From Alistipes provencensis (GTDB lineage Bacteria; Bacteroidota; Bacteroidia; Bacteroidales; Rikenellaceae): a stretch of DNA of 64,000 nt. A program made the position numbers and the translations under genes. Positions 29,015-38,770 of this stretch are shown piece after piece. How positions within the stretch are numbered: the stretch's first letter is position 1; every line of letters starts with the position of its first letter. Location of the stretch: positions 3,026,324 through 3,090,323 of the forward strand of contig NZ_LT559262.1 in the NCBI RefSeq assembly GCF_900083545.1, in the 5' to 3' direction. The notes beneath the pieces were generated by a model. The model worked only from the letters and a program-made list of their open reading frames with translations. It made no database searches and had not been told where the DNA came from.

Positions 29015-31480
29015 ATGAATATTTCGTATAACTGGCTCAAACGTTATATCGACACCGACCTTCCGGCTGAGAAAGTGGCCGAGGTGCTGACCGACATCGG
29101 TCTCGAGGTCGAGGGTCTCGAGAAGATCGAGACCGTGAAAGGCGGCCTTCAGGGCGTCGTCGTCGGCGAGGTCGTGACCTGCACGGACCATCCCGATTCG
29201 GACCACCTCCACCTGACCACGGTCGATGTCGGCGCCGCCGAACCGCTGCAGATCGTCTGCGGCGCCCCCAACTGCCGTGCGGGGCTTAAAGTCCTCTGCG
29301 CGACGGTCGGCGCGGTGCTCTACCCCGACGGCGGCGACGAGGAGTTCAAGATCAAGCGTTCGAAAATCCGCGGCGTGGAGTCGTTGGGCATGCTCTGCGC
29401 CGAGGACGAACTGGGCATCGGAGCGTCGCACGACGGTATCATGGAGCTTCCGGCCGACGCCCCCGTGGGCATGACGGCCAAGGAGTATCTGCATATCGAG
29501 GACGACTACCTGATCGAGATCGGCCTTACGCCCAACCGCGTGGATGCCGCATCGCACATCGGCGTGGCCCGCGATCTGGCCGCTTACCTGAAAAGCCGCG
29601 GCGAACACGTCGCGGTGAAGATGCCCGACGTCTCGGCCTTCGCCCCCGACAACCACGATCTGAATGTAAAAATCCGTGTCGAGAACACCGAAGCCGCCCC
29701 CCGCTATGTGGGCGTCACGGTCACGGGCTGTAAGATCGGCCCCTCGCCCGACTGGATGCAGAACTGCCTGCGTGCCGCGGGCATCAACCCCAAGAACAAC
29801 CTCGTCGACATCACCAATTTCGTGCTGTTCGAACTGGGCCAGCCCCTGCACGCCTTCGACGCCGCGAAGATCGAGGGCCGCGAAGTCGTGGTCCGCACCT
29901 GCGCCGAGGGGACACCTTTCGTGACGCTGGACGGCGTGGAGCGCAAGCTGACCGACCGGGATCTGATGATCTGCTCCGCCGAGCGCCCGATGTGCATTGC
30001 CGGCGTCTTCGGCGGTCTGGATTCGGGCATCAGCGACACGACGACCGACGTCTTTATCGAGAGTGCCTATTTCAATCCCGTGTGGGTGCGCAAGACGGCC
30101 AAGCGTTTCGGCCTGAATACCGATGCGTCGTTCCGCTTCGAGCGCGGCATCGACCCCAACATGCAGGTCTACGCCGCCAAACGGGCCGCCCTGCTGATGA
30201 AGGAGCTGGCCGGGGGCACGATCTCGAGCGACATTACGGACGTCTACCCTGCGCCGATCGCCGATTTCGTCTTCGACCTTTCGCTGGCGCGCGTCAATGC
30301 GCTGATCGGCAAGGAGATTCCCGAAGAGACCGTCCGCACGATCATCGCGGCGCTGGAGGTGAAGGTCCTCGCCGAGAAAGACGGGGTGCTGACCGTCGCC
30401 GTTCCGCCCTACCGCGTGGACGTGCAGCGCGAGGCCGACCTGATCGAGGACATCCTCCGCATCTACGGCTACAACAACGTCGAAATTCCCCGGCAGGTCC
30501 GCTCGACGCTCTCCTATGCGCCGAAACCCGACCGCAACCGCCTGATGAACCTCGCCGCCGATTTCCTGACGGCCAACGGGTTCACCGAGATCATGTCCAA
30601 CTCGCTGACCAAGGCGTCGTATTACGAGGGGCTGACCTCCTGCCCCGCCGACCGCTGCGTGCGCATCCTCAATCCGCTGAGCGCCGACCTCAGCGTCATG
30701 CGCCAGACGCTGCTGTTCAACATGCTGGAAGCCGTCGCGCTGAACGCCAACCGTCGCAACGGCGATCTGTGCCTCTACGAGTTCGGCAACTGTTATTTCT
30801 ACGACGAGTCGAAACGCTCCGAAGAAAACCGCCTTGCGGCCTATTCCGAGGAGTACCGGCTCGCTGTCGCCGTCACGGGCGTCTCGACCCCGCAGTCGTG
30901 GAACGCGAAGCCCGAAAAGGCGTCGTTCTTCACCCTGCGCGCTGTCGCCGAGAAGCTCCTGCGCCGCTTCGGCATCGACATCTACGCCCTGAAGACCGAG
31001 CCGCTCGAAAGCGACCTTTTCAGCGAGGGCCTCTCGCTGTCGCTCAACGGCAAGGACCTGTTGCAAATCGGCTCCGTCGCCGCGAAAATCCGCCGCACGA
31101 CCGATGTCAAGCAGGAGGTCTACTATCTGGAAATGAATTTCGAAGCCCTTGCCAAATCCACGAAGAAACTGAAGATCGTGGCCGAGGAACTCTCGAAGTT
31201 CCCCGAGGTGAAACGCGATCTGGCGCTGCTGGTGGACAAGCAGGTGACCTTTGCGGCCCTGCGCGACGCGGCTTTCGCCGCCGAGCGCAAGCTGCTCAAG
31301 AGTGTCTCGCTGTTCGACGTCTACGAGGGCGACAAGCTCCCCGAGGGCAAGAAATCCTATGCCCTGAGCTTCATCCTCGAGGACAAGACCCGCACGCTCG
31401 ACGACAAGACCATTGAGCGCGTGATGGCCAACCTCACCCGCCAGTTCGAACAGCGCTGCGGCGCTCAGGTCCGGGCGTAA
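29015..31480 (+). CDS. pheT: Phenylalanyl-tRNA synthetase beta subunit
   Basis: An 821-aa subunit of the (alpha-beta)2 enzyme that charges tRNA-Phe; the alpha subunit gene is not in the window. Domains in order: N-terminal EMAP-like tRNA-binding domain (about 40-150, VVGEVVTCTDHPDSDHLHL), B3/4 editing domain (about 210-390), B5 (about 400-475), catalytic-like core (about 490-680) and C-terminal anticodon-binding FDX domain (about 725-820, FPEVKRDLALLVDK). Full length. Terminated by a hairpin 20 bp downstream. Confidence 0.96.
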   Translation: MNISYNWLKRYIDTDLPAEKVAEVLTDIGLEVEGLEKIETVKGGLQGVVVGEVVTCTDHPDSDHLHLTTVDVGAAEPLQIVCGAPNCRAGLKVLCATVGAVLYPDGGDEEFKIKRSKIRGVESLGMLCAEDELGIGASHDGIMELPADAPVGMTAKEYLHIEDDYLIEIGLTPNRVDAASHIGVARDLAAYLKSRGEHVAVKMPDVSAFAPDNHDLNVKIRVENTEAAPRYVGVTVTGCKIGPSPDWMQNCLRAAGINPKNNLVDITNFVLFELGQPLHAFDAAKIEGREVVVRTCAEGTPFVTLDGVERKLTDRDLMICSAERPMCIAGVFGGLDSGISDTTTDVFIESAYFNPVWVRKTAKRFGLNTDASFRFERGIDPNMQVYAAKRAALLMKELAGGTISSDITDVYPAPIADFVFDLSLARVNALIGKEIPEETVRTIIAALEVKVLAEKDGVLTVAVPPYRVDVQREADLIEDILRIYGYNNVEIPRQVRSTLSYAPKPDRNRLMNLAADFLTANGFTEIMSNSLTKASYYEGLTSCPADRCVRILNPLSADLSVMRQTLLFNMLEAVALNANRRNGDLCLYEFGNCYFYDESKRSEENRLAAYSEEYRLAVAVTGVSTPQSWNAKPEKASFFTLRAVAEKLLRRFGIDIYALKTEPLESDLFSEGLSLSLNGKDLLQIGSVAAKIRRTTDVKQEVYYLEMNFEALAKSTKKLKIVAEELSKFPEVKRDLALLVDKQVTFAALRDAAFAAERKLLKSVSLFDVYEGDKLPEGKKSYALSFILEDKTRTLDDKTIERVMANLTRQFEQRCGAQVRA

Positions 31481-31500
31481 CCCGTTTTAGCTATCGAACC

Positions 31501-31534
31501 GCCGCCTGACCCCGCAAAGAGTCAGGCGGCTTTT
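31501..31534 (+). terminator. Terminator of pheT
   Basis: Perfect 10-bp arms GCCGCCTGAC/GTCAGGCGGC (31501-31510, 31521-31530) followed by TTTT. Confidence 0.85.
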
Positions 31535-31548
31535 GATTCAGACCGACG

Positions 31549-32178
31549 ATGCAACGATTTTCCGGGATATTCGCTTTGACGACGCTGCTCTTTGCGGCGG
31601 GCGCCGTCGTGTTCTTCACCGAAGCCGCCCCGCTGCCCTATAAGGTCGCCTACCCGGTCCTGCTGCTGGGCCTTTCGACGCTCCTGCTTCGGCGCAAGGA
31701 GCTGTATCCGATCGGATTGGCATTCCTGCTGTCGGCCGCCGGCGACGTGATGGGCGCCCGGCATTGGTTTATCCCCCAGATGGCGTTTTTCGCGCTGGCG
31801 CACGCCGCCTATATCTGCTGGTTTCTGCCCCGGGCGCGGCGCACTCCCCGCATCGGGTCGCTGGCCGTCGTCGTCCCGCTGCTCGCGTTCCTGTTCACCG
31901 CCATCGTCCCCAACGCCCCGTTTCCGGCCGAGTCTATCGGCGTCGCCGTCTATGGGCTGGTCATCGCCGGAATGCTCTATTCGGTGCTCCAGTACGACGG
32001 CGCCTGCGCCGCCGGGTTCCGCTGTGCGGCCCTGTTGTTCGTCTTTTCCGACGCCGTAATCGCTTGGAACCGCTTCATCGGACCTGTCCCGGCCCGGACT
32101 TATGTTATCATGGTCACCTACTACCTCGCACAATACCTCTTTTTCCGCTTCGCCTTCAAAGCCACGACCCGGAACTGA
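31549..32178 (+). CDS. Lysoplasmalogenase (YhhN/TMEM86 family)
   Basis: A 209-aa integral membrane protein with about eight hydrophobic segments. The family hydrolyses the vinyl-ether bond of lysoplasmalogens. Family-like sequence includes LSAAGDVMGARHWF around 65-77 and FVFSDAVIAWNRFIGP near 165-180, where conserved acidic residues sit in the membrane. Start chosen at MQRFSGIFALTT. It converges with the GH20 gene, only 6 bp away. Confidence 0.85.
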   Translation: MQRFSGIFALTTLLFAAGAVVFFTEAAPLPYKVAYPVLLLGLSTLLLRRKELYPIGLAFLLSAAGDVMGARHWFIPQMAFFALAHAAYICWFLPRARRTPRIGSLAVVVPLLAFLFTAIVPNAPFPAESIGVAVYGLVIAGMLYSVLQYDGACAAGFRCAALLFVFSDAVIAWNRFIGPVPARTYVIMVTYYLAQYLFFRFAFKATTRN

Positions 32179-32184
32179 CCGCTT

Positions 32185-34353
32185 TTACAATACCGGCTTC
32201 ACCTGCGGCGGCTGAATCGTGACGTAGGGCGTGCCGTTGTCGTCGCAGGTCGAGACGATCCGCACGGCCTTCACCGGGCGTTCGGGATGCAGCACGATGC
32301 TGCCCATCAGCAGCTCCCCGGCGGGTTCGAACCGCACGCCGTCGTAGGAAACCTCGGCGTAACCCGTCGTCACGATGGTCTTCGGCAACTGGCGGTTTCC
32401 CGTCTGCAAATACATCTCGCGGCACTTCACGGGTTGTTCGAACGTGTAGAGTATCCAGTCCTGCTGGCGGCAGGCGCGGCGCGTCCGCGACAAACCGCGG
32501 TAATTGGCGGCATTCGAATACGGAAATTTCCCGCTCTCGCCCATCGAGGTCGTGATCGCCACGGCGGGCGTGATGGTCCGCCAGTAGGATTTATCGGTCG
32601 CATAGGGGCTCCGGGCCGTTTTGTAACGCGTGAAGAAACGGTACCGATGCGGTTTTTCGGTACGAACCGGTCCCGTGTAGCGATGCTCCTCCGAGGAACC
32701 GTCCACCAGATAGTAGATCGCCGAACCGTCGTCCGCCGAGGCCGTGAACGCCCCCTCCTTGTAGCTCAGGCGCGGCGGGAATAACCGGAAACGGATGTCC
32801 ATCGCCGCCATGCGGTCGTAATGCTCCTCTTTCAGCTCTTTGTAATAGGCGTCCCACCCCTCGGCGTTGCCGCTCCACGCGATGCGTGCGAGGGCGCAGA
32901 CGCGCGGGAAAAGCATGTAGTCGAGGTAGTCGGGCTTCTCGGGTTCGTGCGAGACGTAGGCTTCGCTGAAAAACGCCCCCTGCAACCCCTCGACGCGGCT
33001 CATCTGCTCGGGCGTGAACCCTGCAAAACCGAATCCGTAGACCTTTTTGGCATCGAAGATCGCCGCCCAGTCGTGCCCGTCCTCGCGGGGTGTCTGTCGC
33101 ATGTCGAAATAGAAATATTCACCCGGCATCACCACCGTCCGATACCCTTTCGCCGTGGCGTCCAGACAGGCTTTTACACTCTCCCAGCCGTGTACGCGGC
33201 ACTCCTTGGTGAATGCCCCCGTGCGCACCGCCTCGTTCCACACCGCGGGCCGCTTGCCGTGCGAAGCGAGTATCCCGGACATGCGCTCCATGAAGAGGTC
33301 CTGCAACCGGCGCGGATCGTCCGTCCCGAGCCGCGCCATCAGCGCCCGGCAGTCGGGGCAGCGGGTCCATTGGGTCATTTCGACCTCGTCGCCGCCTACA
33401 TGGATGTATTGCGAGGGGAACAACTCGCACAGTTCGCCCAGAATGTCCCCCAGCAGCGCGTAATTCTCCTCACGGGCCACGCACCACGCCGAGCGGTAAT
33501 CGTATCCGTTGGTCGAAACCGTGTCGGGCGCATAGTTGCAGCGGATTTCGGGATGCACCGAGGCGATGTTGCGGCTGTGACCCGGGAGGTCGATCTCGGG
33601 GATGATTTCGATGTTCCGCTCGGCGGCATAGCGGATCAGCCCGCGCATCTCCTCCTGCGTGAAATAACCGCCGTATTTCCCGGACCACTTGCCATATACG
33701 GGCCTTACGGGCGAGTCCCCGCCGCGGAATCCGCCGATCTCCGTCAGCTCGGGGTGCGATTTGATTTCGATGCGCCACCCTTCGTCGTCCGAAAGATGCA
33801 GGTGTAATTTGTTGATGTTATGATAGGAAAACAGGTCTATATAACGCTTTACTTTAGCTGTGTCGATCCACGTCCGCGCCACGTCGAGCATCATTCCCCG
33901 GTAGGCGAAACGCGGGGCATCCCCGATCTCCGCGCAGGCCACCTGCGTCCCTGCGGCAACACCTTTTTTGGCATAAACCTCGGGCGGCAGGAGCCGGAAC
34001 AGTTGTTGCAGTCCGTTGAAAACCCCGCCGTAGGTCGGGCCGCCGATGCGGATGTGGTCGGGCGCGATGTCGAGGATATAAGCCTCCGGCGCCTCTGACG
34101 CCTCCCCGTCCGCGGCGTCGAGCGTCAGCACGACGGCCCCGTCCCCCGCCACGCCGTTGCGGAGTTCGCAGCCGAGGTATTCGGCGGCATAACGGGCCAA
34201 CGGCAGCAACTCGCTGTCGGCGGCGATGGTCGTGCGGGAACCGAACGTGAAGTGCCCGGCGCGGGGCGTCGTCTTTTTCGGTGCGGGCTGTGCCGAAGCG
34301 GAGAGGAGTCCCCCGAGAAGTGCCGCGAGGAGCAGCGGAAATCGTAGTTTCAT
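32185..34353 (-). CDS. Beta-N-acetylhexosaminidase (GH20), secreted
   Basis: A 722-aa enzyme with a Sec signal peptide (1-21, ending ASAQ). Residues about 30-145 are the GH20b N-terminal domain, 150-490 the GH20 catalytic TIM barrel with the Asp-Glu pair in HVGGDEVEMTQW, and the C-terminal 130 residues a discoidin/chitobiase-like beta domain. It removes terminal GlcNAc/GalNAc from glycans, fitting mucin or host N-glycan use in the gut (inference). No SusC/D pair lies nearby. Confidence 0.92.
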   Translation of the reverse strand: MKLRFPLLLAALLGGLLSASAQPAPKKTTPRAGHFTFGSRTTIAADSELLPLARYAAEYLGCELRNGVAGDGAVVLTLDAADGEASEAPEAYILDIAPDHIRIGGPTYGGVFNGLQQLFRLLPPEVYAKKGVAAGTQVACAEIGDAPRFAYRGMMLDVARTWIDTAKVKRYIDLFSYHNINKLHLHLSDDEGWRIEIKSHPELTEIGGFRGGDSPVRPVYGKWSGKYGGYFTQEEMRGLIRYAAERNIEIIPEIDLPGHSRNIASVHPEIRCNYAPDTVSTNGYDYRSAWCVAREENYALLGDILGELCELFPSQYIHVGGDEVEMTQWTRCPDCRALMARLGTDDPRRLQDLFMERMSGILASHGKRPAVWNEAVRTGAFTKECRVHGWESVKACLDATAKGYRTVVMPGEYFYFDMRQTPREDGHDWAAIFDAKKVYGFGFAGFTPEQMSRVEGLQGAFFSEAYVSHEPEKPDYLDYMLFPRVCALARIAWSGNAEGWDAYYKELKEEHYDRMAAMDIRFRLFPPRLSYKEGAFTASADDGSAIYYLVDGSSEEHRYTGPVRTEKPHRYRFFTRYKTARSPYATDKSYWRTITPAVAITTSMGESGKFPYSNAANYRGLSRTRRACRQQDWILYTFEQPVKCREMYLQTGNRQLPKTIVTTGYAEVSYDGVRFEPAGELLMGSIVLHPERPVKAVRIVSTCDDNGTPYVTIQPPQVKPVL

Positions 34354-34425
34354 GGCGAATCGCGAAATTTGTATGCAACAAAGTTACTTTTTTGTTACCT
34401 TTGTTCCAATAATTGAACGACATTC

Positions 34426-35202
<777 letters not shown>

Positions 35203-35278
35203 GACACCTGTTTTAGGGGCGATGGACGGTTATCGTGCCGGACGAGGTTTTTTACGCTACCATTTAGAATAACGAAAT

Positions 35279-35809
35279 ATGGCACTTATACGAAAAGTCC
35301 GCGGGCATGAGCCCGTGATCGGGGACAACACCTTTCTGGCTGAAACGGCCGTCATTCTGGGCGACGTGACCATCGGCCGCGACTGTTCGATCTGGTACAA
35401 CGCCGTGCTGCGCGGCGACGTGAACCGCATCGTCATCGGCGACCGCACGAACATTCAAGACGGCGTGGTGCTCCACACCATCTACGACAAGGCGAAGCAC
35501 CCTTCGCAGACGATCATCGGCAGCGACGTTTCGGTGGGCCACAACGCCATCATCCACGGGGCGGTGATCGAAGACAACTGCCTGATCGGTATGGGCGCCA
35601 CCCTGCTGGACAATGCCCATATACCTTCGGGCTGTATCATCGCCGCCAATGCGCTGGTGCTTTCGAACGCGCAGTTGGAACCCAACTCGGTCTATGCGGG
35701 CGTTCCGGCCCGGAAGGTCAAGGAGGTCACCGAGGAACAGCGCGAGGAGATCATCCGCCGCACGGCCCACGACTATATGCTGTACGCGTCGTGGTATAAG
35801 GAAGAGTAA
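35279..35809 (+). CDS. Gamma carbonic anhydrase family protein
   Basis: A 176-aa left-handed beta-helix protein made of hexapeptide repeats (FLAETAVILGDVTIGRDCSI). Zinc-ligand histidines are in GVVLHTIYD and VSVGHNAIIHGAVI. The YrdA/PaaY branch includes true carbonic anhydrases and acyl-thioester-linked relatives, so activity is not certain. A perfect terminator follows at 35842. Confidence 0.88.
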   Translation: MALIRKVRGHEPVIGDNTFLAETAVILGDVTIGRDCSIWYNAVLRGDVNRIVIGDRTNIQDGVVLHTIYDKAKHPSQTIIGSDVSVGHNAIIHGAVIEDNCLIGMGATLLDNAHIPSGCIIAANALVLSNAQLEPNSVYAGVPARKVKEVTEEQREEIIRRTAHDYMLYASWYKEE

Positions 35810-35841
35810 TTTATATCCGCATTCCGGTCGCATGCGATAAG

Positions 35842-35863
35842 CCCTTCCCTAAGGGAAGGGTTT
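35842..35863 (+). terminator. Terminator of the gamma carbonic anhydrase gene
   Basis: CCCTTCCC/GGGAAGGG arms (35842-35849, 35853-35860) with a 3-nt loop, then TTT. Confidence 0.75.
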
Positions 35864-35956
35864 GGGATGGGGTCAGATTTGTGAACGCCGCCATGGGCGG
35901 CGACTACGACCGTCCGGAACGAAATCCGGCGACTTTTTAGCTAACAACCGTCTTAT

Positions 35957-37264
35957 ATGAAACTGCAACCCAAATACGCCGATCTGATCCTGAACCTGCT
36001 GGTTGCCGTGGCGATCAGTCTGGTGGTCAACTTCTCCTATGTGCTGCTGATGCTCGTGGACATGAACAGCGACAACCAGTCCCGCCCCGCCGAAGAACGT
36101 GTCGTGGAGCGGGCCGATGAAGGCGTGCTTGCGGTTCATCCCGACGGGTACGGCTACCTGATCTACGACAACGGCGACAGCGTCTATGTCCCCCCGCGGC
36201 GCATGCGCTGGCTGGGCATCGCGCCCGGCGACCGCATCGTAGCGGACCTGATGCCGCCGCGTTCCGAAAAGGCCCATCCGATGCTGGCCGAGGTGCGCAG
36301 TAACAACGGCGAGGAGTTCGATTACGGCAAATTGTACAACGGCCCCTCGAAGAGCACGGAACTGTTGCTGCAACTGTTCTATTACCTCGTCATGTCGTTC
36401 GTCATGCTTTCGATCCTCACGTCCGTAAGGCGCAACTACTCGATGGCGCGCTTCGTGCGGCGCTGCCTGTGGTGCTGTGTGGCCGCCGCCGCGCTCTACT
36501 GCGTGGCTCCGGTCACCGAGTGGCACACAGGGCGCATCCAGATGAATTTCATGGGTGGACGGATGTTCGACTACATGCTGCTGCTGAAATGTTCGTTCGC
36601 CGTGGCGGTGTCGGTGCTCTACGGACGCATCTATGTGCTGATCTCCCAGCGGCAGGCTGTCGTCGTGGAGAACGAACAGCTCAAGAACGAGAACCTCACC
36701 ACGCGCTACAACATGCTCGTCGGGCAGATCAACCCCCATTTCTTCTTCAACTCGCTCAACTCGCTGGCGATGCTCGTGCGCGAAAAGCACGACGAGAAGG
36801 CGCTGACCTATATCGACCAGCTTTCGTACACGTTCCGCTACATCATCCAGAACGGTCAGAGCATGCTGATGACGCTCGACGAGGAACTGAAATTCCTCGA
36901 GGCGTACAGCTACCTCTTCAAGATACGCTATGCCGACAAGCTCTTTTTCGATGTCGATGTCGATGAGAAGTACCTCGGGTGGAAACTCCCGGCCTTCTCG
37001 CTCCAGCCGCTGATCGACAACGCCGTCAAACACAATTCGATCACCCGCAGCAAGCCGTTCCATATCTCGGTCCGCACCGAGGGCGCCCTGCTCGTCGTCT
37101 CGAACCCCAAGGTTCCGAAACTCGAGCCCGAACCCTCGACCGGCATCGGGCTGGAGAACCTGCGCAACCGCTGGCACCTGATTACGGGCAGCGACATCGG
37201 GATCGACGACGACTCGCAGACCTTCACCGTGCGCATGCCGCTGCAAAACCCCACCGTCGGATGA
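35957..37264 (+). CDS. LytS-type sensor histidine kinase with a Rho-like OB module
   Basis: A 435-aa membrane kinase. A first membrane helix (about 10-34) is followed by a 60-residue module at 55-113 (GVLAVHPDGYGYL, VYVPPRRMRWLGIAPGDRI). This closely resembles the cold-shock-like RNA-binding domain at the N-terminus of Rho. Three further helices follow (about 136-156, 168-186, 205-230). Next come the His_kinase domain with phospho-His261 in INPHFFFNSLNS and an HATPase domain. ATGA overlap with the LytTR gene shows translational coupling. If the N-terminus is inside, the Rho-like module faces the periplasm. Confidence 0.9.
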   Translation: MKLQPKYADLILNLLVAVAISLVVNFSYVLLMLVDMNSDNQSRPAEERVVERADEGVLAVHPDGYGYLIYDNGDSVYVPPRRMRWLGIAPGDRIVADLMPPRSEKAHPMLAEVRSNNGEEFDYGKLYNGPSKSTELLLQLFYYLVMSFVMLSILTSVRRNYSMARFVRRCLWCCVAAAALYCVAPVTEWHTGRIQMNFMGGRMFDYMLLLKCSFAVAVSVLYGRIYVLISQRQAVVVENEQLKNENLTTRYNMLVGQINPHFFFNSLNSLAMLVREKHDEKALTYIDQLSYTFRYIIQNGQSMLMTLDEELKFLEAYSYLFKIRYADKLFFDVDVDEKYLGWKLPAFSLQPLIDNAVKHNSITRSKPFHISVRTEGALLVVSNPKVPKLEPEPSTGIGLENLRNRWHLITGSDIGIDDDSQTFTVRMPLQNPTVG

Positions 37265-38022
37265 AAGCCCTGATTATCGAAGACGAAACCGCCGCCGCGC
37301 GCAACCTCGCGGCGATTCTCCGGCAGGAGGAACCCTCGATGGAGATCGTGGCGACGCTGGAAAGCGTTGCCGAGAGCGTGGAGTGGCTGCGGGCGAACCC
37401 CCAGCCCGACCTGCTGTTCATGGACATCCATCTGGCCGACGGCGATTCGTTCCGCATCTTCGACGCCGTGGAGATCACCGCCCCGGTCGTCTTCACCACG
37501 GCCTACGACCAATATGCTCTCGAGGCTTTCAAGGTCAACAGCATCGACTATCTCCTCAAACCGCTCAACACCGACGATGTCCGCCGCGCCCTCGCCAAAC
37601 TGCGCCGCCTGACCTCCACCGAGCGCAGTGATTACGGTTCGCGTGTCCGCACGATGGCCGTCCGCCGCCGCGAGGATGTCTTTCTGGTCCATGTGCGCGA
37701 CCGGATCATCCCCTTGCAGCGCGAGCAGATCGCCTTTTGCTACACGTTCAACGAGAAGGTCACGGCCTACGGCTACGATGGCACGGCCTACCCGCTGGAC
37801 AAGACCCTCGAAGCGTTGCAGGCCCTGCTGCCCGAGGCTGAGTTTTTCCGCGCCAACCGTCAGTTCATCGTCGCACGCCGCGCCGTGAAGGAGATCGCCG
37901 TGTGGTTCGGAAGCCGCCTCACGCTGCACCTTACGGTCGAAACGCCCGAGCGGATCATCATTTCCAAGGCCCGGGCCCCCGAATTCAAGGAGTGGCTGAG
38001 GTCGGTTCACCCTGTCGAATAG
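37261..38022 (+). CDS. LytTR-family response regulator
   Basis: A 253-aa regulator: receiver domain 1-120 (IIEDE at 5-9, phospho-acceptor Asp55 in LLFMDIHLADG, Lys of YLLKPL) and C-terminal LytTR DNA-binding domain (about 150-250, FFRANRQFIVARRAVKEI). Start at 37261 overlaps the kinase stop by 4 bp. It partners with the kinase upstream. Targets unknown; the next genes lie beyond a terminator. Confidence 0.93.
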   Translation: MKALIIEDETAAARNLAAILRQEEPSMEIVATLESVAESVEWLRANPQPDLLFMDIHLADGDSFRIFDAVEITAPVVFTTAYDQYALEAFKVNSIDYLLKPLNTDDVRRALAKLRRLTSTERSDYGSRVRTMAVRRREDVFLVHVRDRIIPLQREQIAFCYTFNEKVTAYGYDGTAYPLDKTLEALQALLPEAEFFRANRQFIVARRAVKEIAVWFGSRLTLHLTVETPERIIISKARAPEFKEWLRSVHPVE

Positions 38023-38050
38023 GCGGTTGACCCCGCTGTTCCGCCGTTTT

Positions 38051-38073
38051 ACCCGGAGTCCTGCTCCGGGTTT
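38051..38073 (+). terminator. Terminator of the LytS/LytTR operon
   Basis: ACCCGGAG/CTCCGGGT arms (38051-38058, 38064-38071) followed by TT, and TTTT after a short interruption. Confidence 0.6.
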
Positions 38074-38155
38074 CCCGTTTTGGCTTTACCTTTGTACCAG
38101 ACCCCGGAAAAGGGATTCCGGAAACGGTCATTTAATGATGCACAACCTAATAATT

Positions 38156-38617
38156 ATGAAAGTTATGAAAAAGAAGATTTTTGCGGCCGCCATGGCCCTC
38201 TGCCTGATGGCAGGAACGAGTGCTTTCGCACAACAGCAGAATAAGCCCGAGGCCCCGAAGGAGCGCCCGACGGCCGAGCAGATGGCTCAGCGCAAGACCG
38301 ACAGGATGACCGAGCAACTGAAGCTCAACGAGGCGCAGGCCAAGCAGGTCTATGCCATCAACCTCGCGCAGGTCAGGGAGATGATCGCCCAGCGCGAGAA
38401 GATGGAGGCCGCCCGCAAGGCCGAGGCCGAAAAGATGAAGTCGATCCTGACGACCGAGCAGTTCATGCAGTGGTCGCAGATGCAGAAATCGCAAATGCGC
38501 ATGCAGGGCCAGCGCGGTCACGGTCCGCAGATGCACAAGGGCGGCAAAAAGAACGCCGAATGCAAGGGTAACTGCGACAAGCCGCGTCCCGAAAAGGACA
38601 GAAAGGGAAAGGAGTGA
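38156..38617 (+). CDS. Small exported Spy-like protein (DUF4890 type)
   Basis: 153 aa from MKVMKKKIF; the frame is open to 38027 but overlaps the terminator. A signal peptide ends in SAFAQ (about 25). The mature part is charged and helical, rich in Met, Gln, Lys and Glu (PTAEQMAQRKTDRMTEQLKLNEAQAKQVYAIN), resembling Spy/CpxP-type periplasmic chaperones and DUF4890. The tail is His/Gly/Lys-rich with one CKGNC motif that could bind metal. A terminator separates it from the large OMP gene. Confidence 0.75.
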   Translation: MKVMKKKIFAAAMALCLMAGTSAFAQQQNKPEAPKERPTAEQMAQRKTDRMTEQLKLNEAQAKQVYAINLAQVREMIAQREKMEAARKAEAEKMKSILTTEQFMQWSQMQKSQMRMQGQRGHGPQMHKGGKKNAECKGNCDKPRPEKDRKGKE

Positions 38618-38647
38618 GGTTAGGATTCTCAGGTTTGTAGCAGTCGG

Positions 38648-38681
38648 GGGTGCCGGTCCGGTCGACTGGCACCCTTTTTTT
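38648..38681 (+). terminator. Terminator of the Spy-like gene
   Basis: GGGTGCC/GGCACCC arms (38648-38654, 38668-38674) followed by seven T. Confidence 0.85.
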
Positions 38682-38770
38682 GTCGATTCGCCCCGCGGCA
38701 GGCCCGATTTCGCCGTAAAAAAGTTATCTTCGCTCCGCAATTTGCAACACAGCAACACATACAGGCAAAC

